From positions 124,001-188,000 of the forward strand of contig NZ_JNYJ01000005.1 of NCBI RefSeq assembly GCF_000716715.1: a stretch of DNA of 64,000 nucleotides. Direction: 5' to 3'. The translations under genes were made by a program, and so were the position numbers. Within the stretch, counting starts at the first letter, position 1. Each line of letters starts with the position of its first letter. The notes under the pieces were generated by a model. That model was not told where the DNA came from and made no database searches. It was given only the letters and a program-made list of their open reading frames with translations. Positions 26,319 through 36,338 of the stretch are shown here, piece after piece. The DNA is from Dactylosporangium aurantiacum. Its GTDB lineage: Bacteria > Actinomycetota > Actinomycetes > Mycobacteriales > Micromonosporaceae.

Positions 26319-27632
26319 ATGGCGAGCCGACCGCTGACCCAGACGTTGGCAGAAGACCCGCTGGGTGGCACGGTGCGCCGCACCGTGCTGCCCAACGGGC
26401 TGCGCATCCTGACCGAGGCGATACCGGCGATGCGCAGCGTGTCGTTCGGCGTCTGGGTCGGCATCGGCTCGCGGGACGAGACCCCGGCGCTGTCCGGGGT
26501 CTCGCACTTCCTCGAGCACCTGCTGTTCAAGGGCACCAAGCGGCGCAGCGCGCTGGAGATCTCCTCCCAGATCGAAGCGGTCGGCGGGGAGACCAACGCG
26601 TTCACCGCGAAGGAGTACACGTGCTACTACGCACGGGTCCTCGACGCCGACCTGCCGCTCGCCATCGACGTGGTGTGCGACCTGGTCATCGACTCGGTGC
26701 TGACCGATGCGGACGTCGAGACCGAGCGGGGCGTGATCCTCGAGGAGATCGCCATGCACGACGACGAGCCCGGCGACGAGGTGCACGACGTCTTCACCGA
26801 GGCGATCTTCGGTAACCACCCGCTCGGCCGGCAGATCTCCGGCACCGTGGCGAGCATCTCGGCGCTGACCCGCAAGCAGATCGACGGCTTCTACCGCCGG
26901 CGCTACCTGCCCTCGCAGATGGTGGTCGCGGCGGCCGGCAACCTCGACCACGCGAAGGTCGTCAAGGCGGTCCGGGCGGCGTTCGCCGGGCTGTCGACCG
27001 CGGCCGATCCGGCGCCGCGGCGCTCCCGCACCACTCGGGTGCCGGCCCGCTCCGGGCAGGTCGTGGTGCGCAACAAGGACACCGAGCAGGCGCACCTCGT
27101 GCTCGGCTGCGTGGGGTACCCGCGCCAGCACGAGAACCGCTTCGCGCTCGGGGCACTGAACAACGTCCTCGGCGGCGGCATGTCGAGCCGGCTGTTCCAG
27201 CAGATCCGCGAGCAGCGGGGCCTGGCGTACTCGGTGTACTCGTTCACCTCGCAGTACAGCGACGCGGGGCTCTTCGGCGTCTACGCCGGCTGCGCGCCCG
27301 GCAAGGTCGAGGAGGTCCTCGCCATCACCCGGGACGAACTGGCCCGCGTGGCGCAGGACGGGATCAGCGACGCCGAGGTCGAGCGGGGCAAGGGCATGCT
27401 CAAGGGCGCGGTCGTGCTCGGCCTGGAGGACACCGGGTCGCGGATGAGCCGCCTCGGCAAGGGCGAGCTGCTGTACGACGAGCTGCTGTCCGTCGACGAG
27501 GTGCTGCGCCGGGTCGACCTCGTCACGCCCGAGACGGTGCGGCAGGTCGCGGGGGAGCTGCTGTCCCGCCCGATGTCGCTCGCGGTGATCGGCGACTTCG
27601 ACGACCAGGCCTTTGCGGGTGCCCTCGGCTGA
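26319..27632 (+). CDS. M16-family zinc protease (PepR-like)
   Basis: A 437-residue processing-peptidase homologue. The inverted zinc motif is HFLEH (His63, Glu66, His67), with the further acidic ligand in ETERGVILEEI about 75 residues later. The second half retains the R/Y region ERGLAYSVY-like (REQRGLAYSVYSF). It starts 3 bases after the pnp stop, so it is cotranscribed with pnp, as in mycobacteria. Substrate unknown. Confidence 0.93.
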   Translation: MASRPLTQTLAEDPLGGTVRRTVLPNGLRILTEAIPAMRSVSFGVWVGIGSRDETPALSGVSHFLEHLLFKGTKRRSALEISSQIEAVGGETNAFTAKEYTCYYARVLDADLPLAIDVVCDLVIDSVLTDADVETERGVILEEIAMHDDEPGDEVHDVFTEAIFGNHPLGRQISGTVASISALTRKQIDGFYRRRYLPSQMVVAAAGNLDHAKVVKAVRAAFAGLSTAADPAPRRSRTTRVPARSGQVVVRNKDTEQAHLVLGCVGYPRQHENRFALGALNNVLGGGMSSRLFQQIREQRGLAYSVYSFTSQYSDAGLFGVYAGCAPGKVEEVLAITRDELARVAQDGISDAEVERGKGMLKGAVVLGLEDTGSRMSRLGKGELLYDELLSVDEVLRRVDLVTPETVRQVAGELLSRPMSLAVIGDFDDQAFAGALG

Positions 27633-28412
<780 letters not shown>

Positions 28413-28496
28413 CGGTCACGTTGTGTAACCGTTTCGCGTTCAGTCTGATGTTTCCAGATGCTGGGATCCGGAGGCCCCAATTCGGGCGCAACAGGG

Positions 28497-29105
28497 TCAC
28501 ATCGCGGTAACGGCGGGGCCTTCTTCGGTCTCCAGTGACACATGCCACCGGATCTGCGGGACGAGCAGATCATCCACGTCGAGTGACCGGCTGACCCCGT
28601 CCGGGGCCCAGCCGGAGCTCTCCAGAAATCGACGCGTAACACGGTCGTCAGCGAACGTCCACGCAAGTGCTGTCGTAAATCCGTCAGTGCGCCACAAATC
28701 GACACTAGCCGCCAGCAAACGGCTGCCGTGGCCGCGACGCCCCCACCGGGGCTCGACCAGGACATCGGTGATCGCCGCGGCCTTCGTCAGCGCCGTGTGA
28801 TCTTCGTCCGGAGCGAGCGCGGTGTCGTCTGCCGGACCTGACGCGGCAAAACCCACGACGTATGCTGAGGTCGGTCCGGCGCCGGGCGACTCCTGTTGCT
28901 CCACCGCGACCAGGACCCGGTGCTCTGGGGTCGGGGGATCCGCGATTGCGTCCCGCCACCTGCGGGTAATCCAGTCCTCATCCAGTTGGTCGAGGACGTG
29001 TTGGGGCAGCAGTCGCCGATAGGCGACCCGCCAGGTCGTGAGTTGGATGCGCGTGATCTCGACGACGTCGTCGAGTCGCGCCGGTCGGACGAAGCCGAGC
29101 GTCAT
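28497..29105 (-). CDS. GNAT-family N-acetyltransferase
   Basis: A 202-residue single-domain acetyltransferase: FVRPARLDDVVEITRIQLTT start, the acetyl-CoA loop VEPRWGRRGHGSRLL and the FLESSGWAPDG end motif. Substrate unknown. Its GC bias is weaker than that of the flanking genes, hinting at later acquisition. A TAGGCT hexamer precedes the ATG on the minus strand. Confidence 0.88.
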   Translation of the reverse strand: MTLGFVRPARLDDVVEITRIQLTTWRVAYRRLLPQHVLDQLDEDWITRRWRDAIADPPTPEHRVLVAVEQQESPGAGPTSAYVVGFAASGPADDTALAPDEDHTALTKAAAITDVLVEPRWGRRGHGSRLLAASVDLWRTDGFTTALAWTFADDRVTRRFLESSGWAPDGVSRSLDVDDLLVPQIRWHVSLETEEGPAVTAM

Positions 29106-29113
29106 GACGCAGC

Positions 29114-29119
29114 AGCCTA
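29114..29119 (-). promoter_or_regulatory. -10 hexamer TAGGCT for the GNAT gene
   Basis: Minus strand, eight bases before ATG 29105. Confidence 0.55.
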
Positions 29120-29235
29120 CGGATTTGTGTGAAGAGCCACGTGGCGGGGTAGCGCCGGCTCGTCACAGTTGGACCCGAGCAACCGTTGGTAGAGGCAGCA
29201 GGTAGCCAGCAACGAGCGAGTGGAGGGCAGCACAA

Positions 29236-30591
29236 GTGGCGGAGCGAGGACGAGTCGCCGTGTTGACGGCCGTCCGGCCCAAGCTTCGGCCCCGGGTCAA
29301 GCAGGTGCTCATCGTGGCGGCTGTCTGGGCCGCCGTGTGGGCCTTCTTGTACGTGGCCGCGGCGCGAAACGGGTATTTCGACCTCAAGGTCTACTACGGC
29401 GCCATGGACTACTGGGTGAACAAGGGTGGCGACATCTACGACTACCTGGTGCCCGGCACGCCCTACGGCTTCACCTACCCACCGTTCGCCGCCGCGCTGA
29501 TGTCGCCCATGGCGCTCATCGGCTGGCACACCGCGATCGCGATCAGCGTGACGATGAACGTGGTCGCGCTGGGGTTCATCATCACCTGGCTGATCGGCCC
29601 GGTCATCAAGCGGCAGGGCTGGCAGTTCTGGTTCTCCCTCGCCATCGCCTTCGGCATCGTCGCGGCCTTCGAGCCGGTGCGTGAGACGGTCAACTTCGGC
29701 CAGGTCAACATCCTGCTGCTGTTCATGGTCGTCGGCGACCTGATGCTGCTCGTGCGTGGCGGCTCCCGCCTCGGCGGCATCGGCATCGGCCTGGCCACCG
29801 CGATCAAGCTCACCCCCGGTGTGTTCATCCTGTACCTGCTGGTGACCCGCCGCTGGCGCGCCGCCGCGGTCTCCACCGCCACCGCGGCCGCCGCGACCTG
29901 GTCGGCGGCGACCTTCGCCCCGGACGCCTCGCGGGTCTTCTGGACCGACGCGATGTGGAACACCGACCGCGTCGGCTCCGCCACGTTCGTGTCCAACCAG
30001 GCGCTCAGCGGCCTCGTCGCCCGCCTGTTCAACCCGGACCCGATGAAGCCGCTGTGGCTGCTGCTCGTGCTCGGCGCGCTCGCCGTCTGGGCCTGGCGGG
30101 TCCGCAAGGCGGTCAGGGCCGGCGACGAGCTGGCCGGGCTGGCGCTCACCGGCCTCGCCGGCTGCATGATCAGCCCGATCAGCTGGATCCACCACCTGGT
30201 GTGGGTGCTGCCCTCGATGGCGGTCCTGCTGGACCACGCCACCGACCGGTCCTACGACGCCCGCCGCCGGCGCCACCTCATGATCTTCGGGGTGTTCTCG
30301 TACCTGCTGCTGTGCAGCCGCACGCCGTGGGCGTTCCACATGAAGTTCGACGGTCTGGGCCTGATCGGCGGCAACGCGTACGTGCTGCTCATGATCGCCC
30401 TGCTGATCACGCTGCCGATCCGGGAGCGCGCCGAGGCGACCTCCGGCCCGGCCCGCTCCGCCAACCCGGCCACGTCGACGGGGCCCGTCGCCGAGGACGT
30501 GCCCGACCTCGTGGAGATCGACCGGCGCGTGAGCGCGGCGTTCGACGCGAAGGAGGCCGGCACGGCCGAGCGGCCGCTGGTCGGCGCCTGA
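29236..30591 (+). CDS. GT87-family polyprenyl-phosphate-mannose-dependent mannosyltransferase
   Basis: A 451-residue integral membrane glycosyltransferase (GT-C fold, DUF2029). About ten membrane spans, an early loop FDLKVYYGAMDYWVNKGGDI with the acidic residue expected near the active site, then YGFTYPPFAAALMSP and the FGQVNILLLFMV motif typical of GT87. Relatives add mannose or arabinose to phosphatidylinositol mannosides and other envelope glycolipids. GTG start with a GGAGGG site. The C-terminal 65 residues are a soluble charged tail. Strong terminator follows. Confidence 0.88.
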   Translation: MAERGRVAVLTAVRPKLRPRVKQVLIVAAVWAAVWAFLYVAAARNGYFDLKVYYGAMDYWVNKGGDIYDYLVPGTPYGFTYPPFAAALMSPMALIGWHTAIAISVTMNVVALGFIITWLIGPVIKRQGWQFWFSLAIAFGIVAAFEPVRETVNFGQVNILLLFMVVGDLMLLVRGGSRLGGIGIGLATAIKLTPGVFILYLLVTRRWRAAAVSTATAAAATWSAATFAPDASRVFWTDAMWNTDRVGSATFVSNQALSGLVARLFNPDPMKPLWLLLVLGALAVWAWRVRKAVRAGDELAGLALTGLAGCMISPISWIHHLVWVLPSMAVLLDHATDRSYDARRRRHLMIFGVFSYLLLCSRTPWAFHMKFDGLGLIGGNAYVLLMIALLITLPIRERAEATSGPARSANPATSTGPVAEDVPDLVEIDRRVSAAFDAKEAGTAERPLVGA

Positions 30592-30608
30592 CCTGTTCCT
30601 CCGCTTCT

Positions 30609-30643
30609 CGTGGCCCCGCGCGAACGCGCGGGGCCACGTTTTT
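30609..30643 (+). terminator. Intrinsic terminator after the GT87 gene
   Basis: A perfect 14-bp stem (arms 30609-30622 and 30625-30638, AA loop) followed by five T residues. Classic rho-independent structure. Confidence 0.92.
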
Positions 30644-30658
30644 GTCATACCCCGGGGT

Positions 30659-30664
30659 TAGCCT
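30659..30664 (+). promoter_or_regulatory. -10 hexamer TAGCCT for the YcaQ-like gene
   Basis: Six bases before GTG 30671. Confidence 0.6.
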
Positions 30665-30670
30665 CGCGGG

Positions 30671-31885
30671 GTGCTGACACTTACGCAGGCACGGCGGATC
30701 GCGCTCGCCGCTCAGGGCTTCGCCGACCGTGCCCCGACCGGCGTCCCCGAGCGGCGCCACCTGAAGCGGGTCATCGGCCGCACCGGCCTGCTGCAGATCG
30801 ACTCGGTCAACGTCGTCCAGCGCGCGCACTACCTGCCCGCCTACAGTCGCCTCGGGCCCTACCCGACCGAGCTGCTGGACCGGATGGCCTACCGGCGCCC
30901 CCGCGAGCTGTTCGAGTACTGGGCCCATGAGGCGTCCCTCGTCCCGGTCCACCTGCACCCGGCGCTGCGCTGGCGGATGCAGTCGGGGGCCGCCTGGGGC
31001 CGGATGGTCCGCATGGCCCGCGAGCAGCCCGACCTCATCCGCCGGGTCCTGGAGGAGATCCGCGCCAACGGCCCCGTCACCGCCAACGAGGTCGAGGGTG
31101 ACCTCGCCGGTCCCCGCCGCAAGGACCACTGGGGGTGGAACTGGTCGGACACGAAGACCGCGATCGAGTGGCTCTTCTACACCGGTGAGGTGAGCGTCGC
31201 CGGCCGCAACGCCTCCTTCGCCCGGGTCTATGACGTGCCCGAGCGCATCCTGCCCGCCGACGTCCTCGCCGCGCCCACCCCCGAGCCCGCCGACGCCTAC
31301 CGCGACCTCGTCCGCGTCGCGGCCAGGTCGATGGGCATCGCCGCCGAGGCCGAGCTGCGCGACTACTTCCGGCTGCCGCTGGCCGGGGCCCGCACCGCGA
31401 TCGCCGAGCTGGTCGAGGCCGGCGAGCTGATCCCCACCGAGGTGGAGGGCTGGCAGCCGCGCGCCTACCTGCACCACGAGGCGCCCAACCCGCGGCGCAT
31501 CGGCGCCGCCACCCTCGTCAGCCCGTTCGACCCGCTGATGTGGGAGCGGGCCAGGGTGGCGCGGCTGTTCGGGTTCACCTACCGCATCGAGATCTACGTG
31601 CCGCCCCTGCAGCGGCTCTACGGCTACTACGTCCTGCCCTTCCTGCTCGGGGACCGGCTCGTGGCCCGGGTCGACCTGAAGGCGGACCGCCGCACGGGGA
31701 CGCTGCTGGTGCCCGCCGCATGGGTCGAGCCCCTGACCGGCCGCGGCGCGCCGTCCCGGGGCGAGGTGGCGGCGGCGCTGTGGGTGGAGCTGCAGCGGTT
31801 CGCCGGGTGGCTGGGGCTGGAGCGGGTCGACCTGCCGGTCGCGGGGGACTTCGCCGCCGACCTGGCCAAGGCCATGACCGCCTGA
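30671..31885 (+). CDS. YcaQ/AlkX-type winged-helix DNA glycosylase (crosslink repair family)
   Basis: A 404-residue HTH_42-family protein. The N-terminal winged helix contains TGLLQIDSVNVVQRAHYLP, where the QxD signature of the family is found (LLQIDSVNV), and RPRELFEYWAHEASLVP. Further motifs are WGWNWSDTKTAIEWLFYTGE and NPRRIGAATLVSPFDPLMWER. E. coli YcaQ unhooks interstrand crosslinks and excises N7-alkylpurines, so a role in DNA repair is likely. Single gene between a terminator and a repeat-rich gap. Confidence 0.9.
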   Translation: MLTLTQARRIALAAQGFADRAPTGVPERRHLKRVIGRTGLLQIDSVNVVQRAHYLPAYSRLGPYPTELLDRMAYRRPRELFEYWAHEASLVPVHLHPALRWRMQSGAAWGRMVRMAREQPDLIRRVLEEIRANGPVTANEVEGDLAGPRRKDHWGWNWSDTKTAIEWLFYTGEVSVAGRNASFARVYDVPERILPADVLAAPTPEPADAYRDLVRVAARSMGIAAEAELRDYFRLPLAGARTAIAELVEAGELIPTEVEGWQPRAYLHHEAPNPRRIGAATLVSPFDPLMWERARVARLFGFTYRIEIYVPPLQRLYGYYVLPFLLGDRLVARVDLKADRRTGTLLVPAAWVEPLTGRGAPSRGEVAAALWVELQRFAGWLGLERVDLPVAGDFAADLAKAMTA

Positions 31886-32083
31886 CGGAGCGGCGCGGGT
31901 CGCTGACCTGGTCGAGAGGGTGCGCGAGCCGCTCGGCGCGGCGCTGCGTCGCCCGGTTGGGCGGTCCGGTTCGGGGTTTTGAGGCGGCTCGTCCGGCCCG
32001 GCCTGCGTGGGTGCTTCGCCCTCGCCTGGGCGAGTTCGCGGCGGCGGGTGCCTGCGGGTGCCTCCCCGGTCGGCCAGACTGCC

Positions 32084-32227
32084 GGGCTGCCGGGCTGCCG
32101 GGCTGCCGGGCTGCGGGGCTGCGGGGCTGCGGGGCTGCCGGGCTGTCGGGCTGTCGGGCTGTCGGGCTGTCGGGCTGTCGGGCTGCGGGGCTGCCGGGCT
32201 GTCGGGCTGTCGGGCTGTCGGGCTGTG
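32084..32227 (+). repeat. Eight-base tandem array, 18 copies of GGGCTGNN
   Basis: Eighteen contiguous 8-base units starting GGGCTG, with the last two bases CC, CG, TC or TG. The variants are grouped: CC x3, CG x3, CC, TC x5, CG, CC, TC x3, TG. Blocks of the same variant, and the repeated order CG-CC-TC-TC-TC, indicate expansion by unit and block duplication. Not a CRISPR: there are no spacers. It lies between genes; because 8 is not a multiple of 3, all six frames read an 8-residue periodic peptide. Confidence 0.95.
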
Positions 32228-32314
32228 TCGCGTTGCTGACGGGCGGCTGCTGGAGGGCGGCCCCGCAGCGCCGATGCGGGGCGGCGGCACGGTGGAAGTG
32301 GGGCGTGCACCGTG

Positions 32315-32320
32315 TAGCGT
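32315..32320 (+). promoter_or_regulatory. -10 hexamer TAGCGT for the DUF2752 gene
   Basis: Seven bases before GTG 32328; it lies 88 bases after the end of the 8-base array. Confidence 0.6.
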
Positions 32321-32327
32321 GAAGAGC

Positions 32328-32909
32328 GTGACGTCACCCCTTCAGGCCGCGCCCGCCAGTGACGGGCTGGCGGCACACCTGCTGGCCGGAGCCGGCGCCG
32401 AGCAGCCCGCCACGGCCGGGCCCGAGCTGCCCGCGCAGGGTGGCTACCAGTATGCCTACGTGGCCCCGCCGAAGGGGCGGTTCGCCAGGCTGGCCGAGCG
32501 CACCCCGCGATGGGTGTCGCCGCTCGGGGTGACCGCGCTGCTGTCCGGCGGCGTGGCGTACACGCTGCTGATGCGGCCCACGGAGACCAGCGCGACGGCG
32601 GCGCCGACGTGTGTGATGAAGCTCTTCACCGGCTTCGACTGCCCGGGGTGCGGCGGCACGCGCGCGGCCTGGTATCTGCTGCACGGCGACGTGCCGGCGG
32701 CCGCGCACCACCACGCGATGATGGTGTTCGCCACGCCGTTTCTCGTGTACCTGTACGTGAGCTGGGCCGTGAACCGGCTCGCCAACCGGAAGGTGCTGCC
32801 GACGCTGCGGCTGTCCAACGGCGCACTGATCGGCTTCCTCGTGGCGTGGCTCATATTCTCGGTGGCCAGGAACCTGCCGTGGGCGCCGTTCGACTGGCTC
32901 TTCGTTTAG
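32328..32909 (+). CDS. DUF2752 membrane protein
   Basis: A 193-residue protein. A Pro/Ala-rich cytoplasmic start is followed by three membrane spans and the family signature FDCPGCGGTRAAWYLLHGD with two cysteines, then a short histidine-rich loop (AAHHHAMM). The function of the family is unknown; the CPGCGGTRA motif looks metal- or redox-active. Its TAG stop abuts the TAGGCT hexamer of thyX. Confidence 0.88.
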   Translation: MTSPLQAAPASDGLAAHLLAGAGAEQPATAGPELPAQGGYQYAYVAPPKGRFARLAERTPRWVSPLGVTALLSGGVAYTLLMRPTETSATAAPTCVMKLFTGFDCPGCGGTRAAWYLLHGDVPAAAHHHAMMVFATPFLVYLYVSWAVNRLANRKVLPTLRLSNGALIGFLVAWLIFSVARNLPWAPFDWLFV

Positions 32910-32915
32910 TAGGCT
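32910..32915 (+). promoter_or_regulatory. -10 hexamer TAGGCT for thyX
   Basis: Begins directly after the DUF2752 stop; six bases before ATG 32922. Confidence 0.65.
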
Positions 32916-32921
32916 CGCGAA

Positions 32922-33659
32922 ATGCTCTCCGCCAAAGCCATCGCCTGGACGCACTTCGAACCTCCCGCTGACGTGCCGTGGGAGACGGACGCGGACGGCG
33001 GTCAGGCCCTCGCGGAGTTCGCCGGGCGGGCGTGCTACCAGTCGTGGAAGAAGCCGAACCCGGCGACCGCGACCAACGAGGGCTACCTGCGGCACATCCT
33101 CGAGGTCGGGCACCTGTCCGTCCTCGAGCACGGGACCGTGACGTTCTACCTGACCGGCGTGTCGCGGTCGTTCACGCACGAGCTGGTCCGGCACCGGCAC
33201 TTCTCGTACTCGCAGCTGTCGCAACGGTACGTGCCGGGCCGCGAGGCGCAGATGGTCGAGCCCGACGTGATCGCCGAGGACCCGGCGCTGCACAAGGTGT
33301 TCGTGGAGGCGTCGGAGGCGGCGCTGCGGGCGTACAACGAGCTGCTCGAAGGGCTCGAGGCCAAGTTCAGCGACGTCGAGAACGGCACGAGCCGGCGCAA
33401 GCAGGCCCGGCAGGCGGCGCGGGCGGTGCTGCCCAACGCGGCGGAGACCAGGATCGTCGTCACGGGCAACTACCGGGCGTGGCGGCACTTCGTGACCATG
33501 CGCGCGACGGAGGCCGCCGACGTGGAGATCCGCGAGGTGGCGATCGCCTGCCTCCGGGAGCTGCAGCGCGTGGCGCCCAACGTATTCGCCGATTTTACGA
33601 TCAGTACCCTTGCTGACGGCACCGAGGTCGCGGCCGCTCAGTACAGCTGGGAATCTTGA
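32922..33659 (+). CDS. thyX: FAD-dependent thymidylate synthase
   Basis: A 245-residue flavin enzyme that makes dTMP with methylenetetrahydrofolate and NADPH. The ThyX motif RHRx7S is exact (Arg90-His91-Arg92 to Ser100 in [14 protein letters not shown]). GRACYQSW and the C-terminal [12 protein letters not shown] arginine-rich segment are also typical. It is cotranscribed or closely followed by dapA, the same order as in mycobacteria. Confidence 0.96.
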   Translation: MLSAKAIAWTHFEPPADVPWETDADGGQALAEFAGRACYQSWKKPNPATATNEGYLRHILEVGHLSVLEHGTVTFYLTGVSRSFTHELVRHRHFSYSQLSQRYVPGREAQMVEPDVIAEDPALHKVFVEASEAALRAYNELLEGLEAKFSDVENGTSRRKQARQAARAVLPNAAETRIVVTGNYRAWRHFVTMRATEAADVEIREVAIACLRELQRVAPNVFADFTISTLADGTEVAAAQYSWES

Positions 33660-33683
33660 GCTGAGCGACCTGAACGCGTCCGC

Positions 33684-33689
33684 TAGGTT
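33684..33689 (+). promoter_or_regulatory. -10 hexamer TAGGTT for dapA
   Basis: Six bases before ATG 33696, which is therefore preferred over GTG 33690. Confidence 0.65.
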
Positions 33690-33695
33690 GTGCGT

Positions 33696-34649
33696 ATGAC
33701 ACGCACCGGTTCCGACCCCGGCCGGCCGTTCGGCCGGCTGCTCAGCGCGATGGTGACGCCGTTTCGCGCTGACGGTTCGCTCGACGTCGACGGTGCGGCG
33801 CGGCTGGCCGCTCATCTGGTCGACGACCAGGAGCACGACGGCCTGGTGGTCAACGGGACCACCGGCGAGTCGGCGACGACCAGCGACGCCGAGAAGGACC
33901 AGGTGTTGCGGGCCGTCATCGAGGCGGTCGGCGACCGGGCCACGGTGATCGCCGGCGTCGGCACCAACGACACGCACCACTCGATCGAGCTGGCCCGCGC
34001 CGCGGAGAAGGCGGGCGCCGACGGGCTGCTCGTCGTCACGCCGTACTACAACAAACCCCCGCAGGCCGGGATCCTGCAGCACTTCCGGTCGATCGCCGAC
34101 GCCTCGGCCCTGCCGGTGATGGTCTACGACATCCCCGGCCGCACCGGCGTGGCGATCGAGACCGAGACCATGTGCCGCATCGCCGAGCACGAGCGGATCG
34201 TCGCGGTCAAGGACGCCAAGGGTGACCTCGGCGAGAGCGCCTGGGTGATCAAGCGCACCGACCTGGCGTATTACTCGGGTGAAGACAAGCTGACCCTGCC
34301 GCTGCTGTCGGTCGGCGCCGTCGGCGTGGTCGGCGTGCCGACGCACGTCTTCGGCCCCGAGACGAAGCGGATGATCCTGGCGCACGAGGAGGGCGACGTC
34401 GCCCGCGCCCGCGCGCTGCACCTGCAACTCCTCCCTGCGTTCTGCGGGTTCTTCCGCACGCAGGGGGTCATTCTCACCAAGGCCGCCCTGACCCTGCTCG
34501 GCCTGCCCGCCGGGCCGGTGCGCCCGCCGCTGGTGCCGGCGAACGCGGCAGAGCTCGGCCGGCTGCGGGAGGATTGCGCTGAGGCGGGCCGCACGATCGG
34601 CACCGCGGACCAGATGGCCCATCACAACGACCTCGGAGTGGCCCTATGA
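33696..34649 (+). CDS. dapA: 4-hydroxy-tetrahydrodipicolinate synthase
   Basis: A 317-residue TIM-barrel lyase that condenses pyruvate with aspartate semialdehyde. Schiff-base lysine is Lys172 (AVKDAKGD) and the proton-relay tyrosine is Tyr144 (MVYDIPGRTG); the GTTGESAT loop binds substrate. Its stop overlaps the RNase J start (ATGA), a conserved actinobacterial coupling. Confidence 0.97.
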   Translation: MTRTGSDPGRPFGRLLSAMVTPFRADGSLDVDGAARLAAHLVDDQEHDGLVVNGTTGESATTSDAEKDQVLRAVIEAVGDRATVIAGVGTNDTHHSIELARAAEKAGADGLLVVTPYYNKPPQAGILQHFRSIADASALPVMVYDIPGRTGVAIETETMCRIAEHERIVAVKDAKGDLGESAWVIKRTDLAYYSGEDKLTLPLLSVGAVGVVGVPTHVFGPETKRMILAHEEGDVARARALHLQLLPAFCGFFRTQGVILTKAALTLLGLPAGPVRPPLVPANAAELGRLREDCAEAGRTIGTADQMAHHNDLGVAL

Positions 34650-36334
34650 CGGTGGCACACATCGAGCTCGAACCACCGCCGCCGCTGTCTCCGGGCGCCC
34701 TGCGGGTCACGCCGCTGGGCGGGCTGGGCGCCATCGGGCGCAACATGACGGTGTTCGAGCACGACGGCAAGCTGCTCATCATCGACTGCGGGGTGCTCTT
34801 CCCCGACGTCGAGCAGCCCGGCGTCGACCTGATCCTGCCCGACTTCTCGTCGATCCTCGACCGGCTCGACCAGGTTCAGGCGATCGTGCTCACCCACGGC
34901 CACGAGGACCACATCGGCGCCGTGCCGTACCTGCTGGCCCACAAACCGGACATCCCGCTCGTCGGGTCGAAGTTCACCCTCGCGCTGGTCGAGGCGAAGC
35001 TCGCCGAGCGGCGCATCGAGCCGTACACGCTGACGGTCAAGGAAGGCCAGGTCGAGCGGCTCGGGCCGTTCGAGTGTGAATTCTTCGCGGTCAATCACTC
35101 GATCCCCGACGCGCTCGCGGTGGCGGTCAGCACCAGCGCCGGGACCGTGCTGCACACCGGCGACTTCAAGATGGACCAGCTGCCGCTGGACGGCCGTATC
35201 ACCGACCTCGCCGGGTTCGCCCGGATCGGGGCCAAGGGCGTCGACCTGCTCCTGTCGGACTCGACCAACGCGGAGATCCCCGGGTTCGTCACCCCCGAGC
35301 GGGAGATCGGTCCGGTCCTGGAGCGGATCTTCGGCCGGGCGACCGGGCGGATCATCGTGGCGTCGTTCGCCTCGCACGTGCACCGGGTCCAGCAGGTGTT
35401 CGACGCGGCGCACGCGCACGGGCGCAAGGTGGCGCTGATCGGCCGGTCGATGGTGCGCAACATGGGCATCGCCCGCGACCTGGGGCTGCTGCAGATCCCG
35501 GCCGGGCTGCTGGTGCCGATCGACGAGGCGCTGGGGCTGCCCGAGGAGCGGGTCGTGCTCATGTCGACCGGTTCGCAGGGCGAGCCGATGAGCGCGCTGG
35601 GCCGCATGGCCAACGGCGACCACCGGCACGTGCAGATCGGTGAGGGCGACACGATCGTGCTGGCCTCGTCGCTGGTGCCGGGCAACGAGACCGCCGTCTA
35701 CCGGGTGATCAACCAGCTGTCCCGGGCCGGTGCCATCGTCGTGCACAAGGACGTCGCGAAGGTCCACGTCTCGGGCCACTCGCCGGCCGGTGAGCTGCTC
35801 TACCTGCTCAACGTGGTCAAGCCGCGCAACTTCATGCCGGTGCACGGCGAGTGGCGGCACCTGCGGGCGCACGCGCAGCTCGCCCGCGACGCCGGGGTCC
35901 CCGACGACCGGGTCGTGCTCTGCGAGGACGGCGACGTGGTCGACCTCGTCGACGGCAAGGCGTCCCTGGTCGGCCACATCCGTTCGCGGTACGTCTACGT
36001 CGACGGCCTCGCCATCGGCGACGTCGGCGAGTCGCTGCTCACCGAGCGCCGCATCCTCGGCGACGGCGGGTTCATCGCCGCGACCGTGGTCATCGACTCG
36101 GTGACCGGCAAGGTCGTCGCCGGCCCGACGGTCTCGGCGAAGGGCTTCTCCGACGACCCGGCGGTGTTCGCCGCGGTGCTCCCGCTGGTCACGGAGGCGC
36201 TCAACAAGGCCGCCACCGAGGGGATCACCGACCCGCACCAGCTGCAGCAGATCGTGCGCCGCACCGTGGGGCGCTGGGTCAACGAGGCCTACCGGCGCCG
36301 ACCCATGATCGTGCCGACGGTGGTGGAGGTCTAG
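34646..36334 (+). CDS. rnj: Ribonuclease J
   Basis: A 562-residue beta-CASP metallo-beta-lactamase RNase with endo- and 5'-3' exonuclease activity in mRNA decay and rRNA maturation. The metal motif HGHEDH is at residues 84-89; beta-CASP motifs follow (DSTNAEIPG, SFASHVHRVQQ, STGSQGEP, HVSGHSPAGE) and the C-terminal domain closes the protein. ATG overlaps the dapA stop. Confidence 0.96.
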   Translation: MTVAHIELEPPPPLSPGALRVTPLGGLGAIGRNMTVFEHDGKLLIIDCGVLFPDVEQPGVDLILPDFSSILDRLDQVQAIVLTHGHEDHIGAVPYLLAHKPDIPLVGSKFTLALVEAKLAERRIEPYTLTVKEGQVERLGPFECEFFAVNHSIPDALAVAVSTSAGTVLHTGDFKMDQLPLDGRITDLAGFARIGAKGVDLLLSDSTNAEIPGFVTPEREIGPVLERIFGRATGRIIVASFASHVHRVQQVFDAAHAHGRKVALIGRSMVRNMGIARDLGLLQIPAGLLVPIDEALGLPEERVVLMSTGSQGEPMSALGRMANGDHRHVQIGEGDTIVLASSLVPGNETAVYRVINQLSRAGAIVVHKDVAKVHVSGHSPAGELLYLLNVVKPRNFMPVHGEWRHLRAHAQLARDAGVPDDRVVLCEDGDVVDLVDGKASLVGHIRSRYVYVDGLAIGDVGESLLTERRILGDGGFIAATVVIDSVTGKVVAGPTVSAKGFSDDPAVFAAVLPLVTEALNKAATEGITDPHQLQQIVRRTVGRWVNEAYRRRPMIVPTVVEV

Positions 36335-36338
36335 CGGG

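Larger units (their letters stand above)
31886..32327. other. 442-base gap between YcaQ-like and DUF2752 genes
   Basis: The first 200 bases are GC-rich with no credible gene; the second part is dominated by the 8-base repeat array at 32084-32227. The last 100 bases hold the DUF2752 promoter. All apparent ORFs through the array are by-products of the repeat. Confidence 0.8.

Noticed and set aside
32084..32227. CRISPR-like array
   Set aside because: Units are contiguous 8-mers without spacers or neighbouring cas genes.
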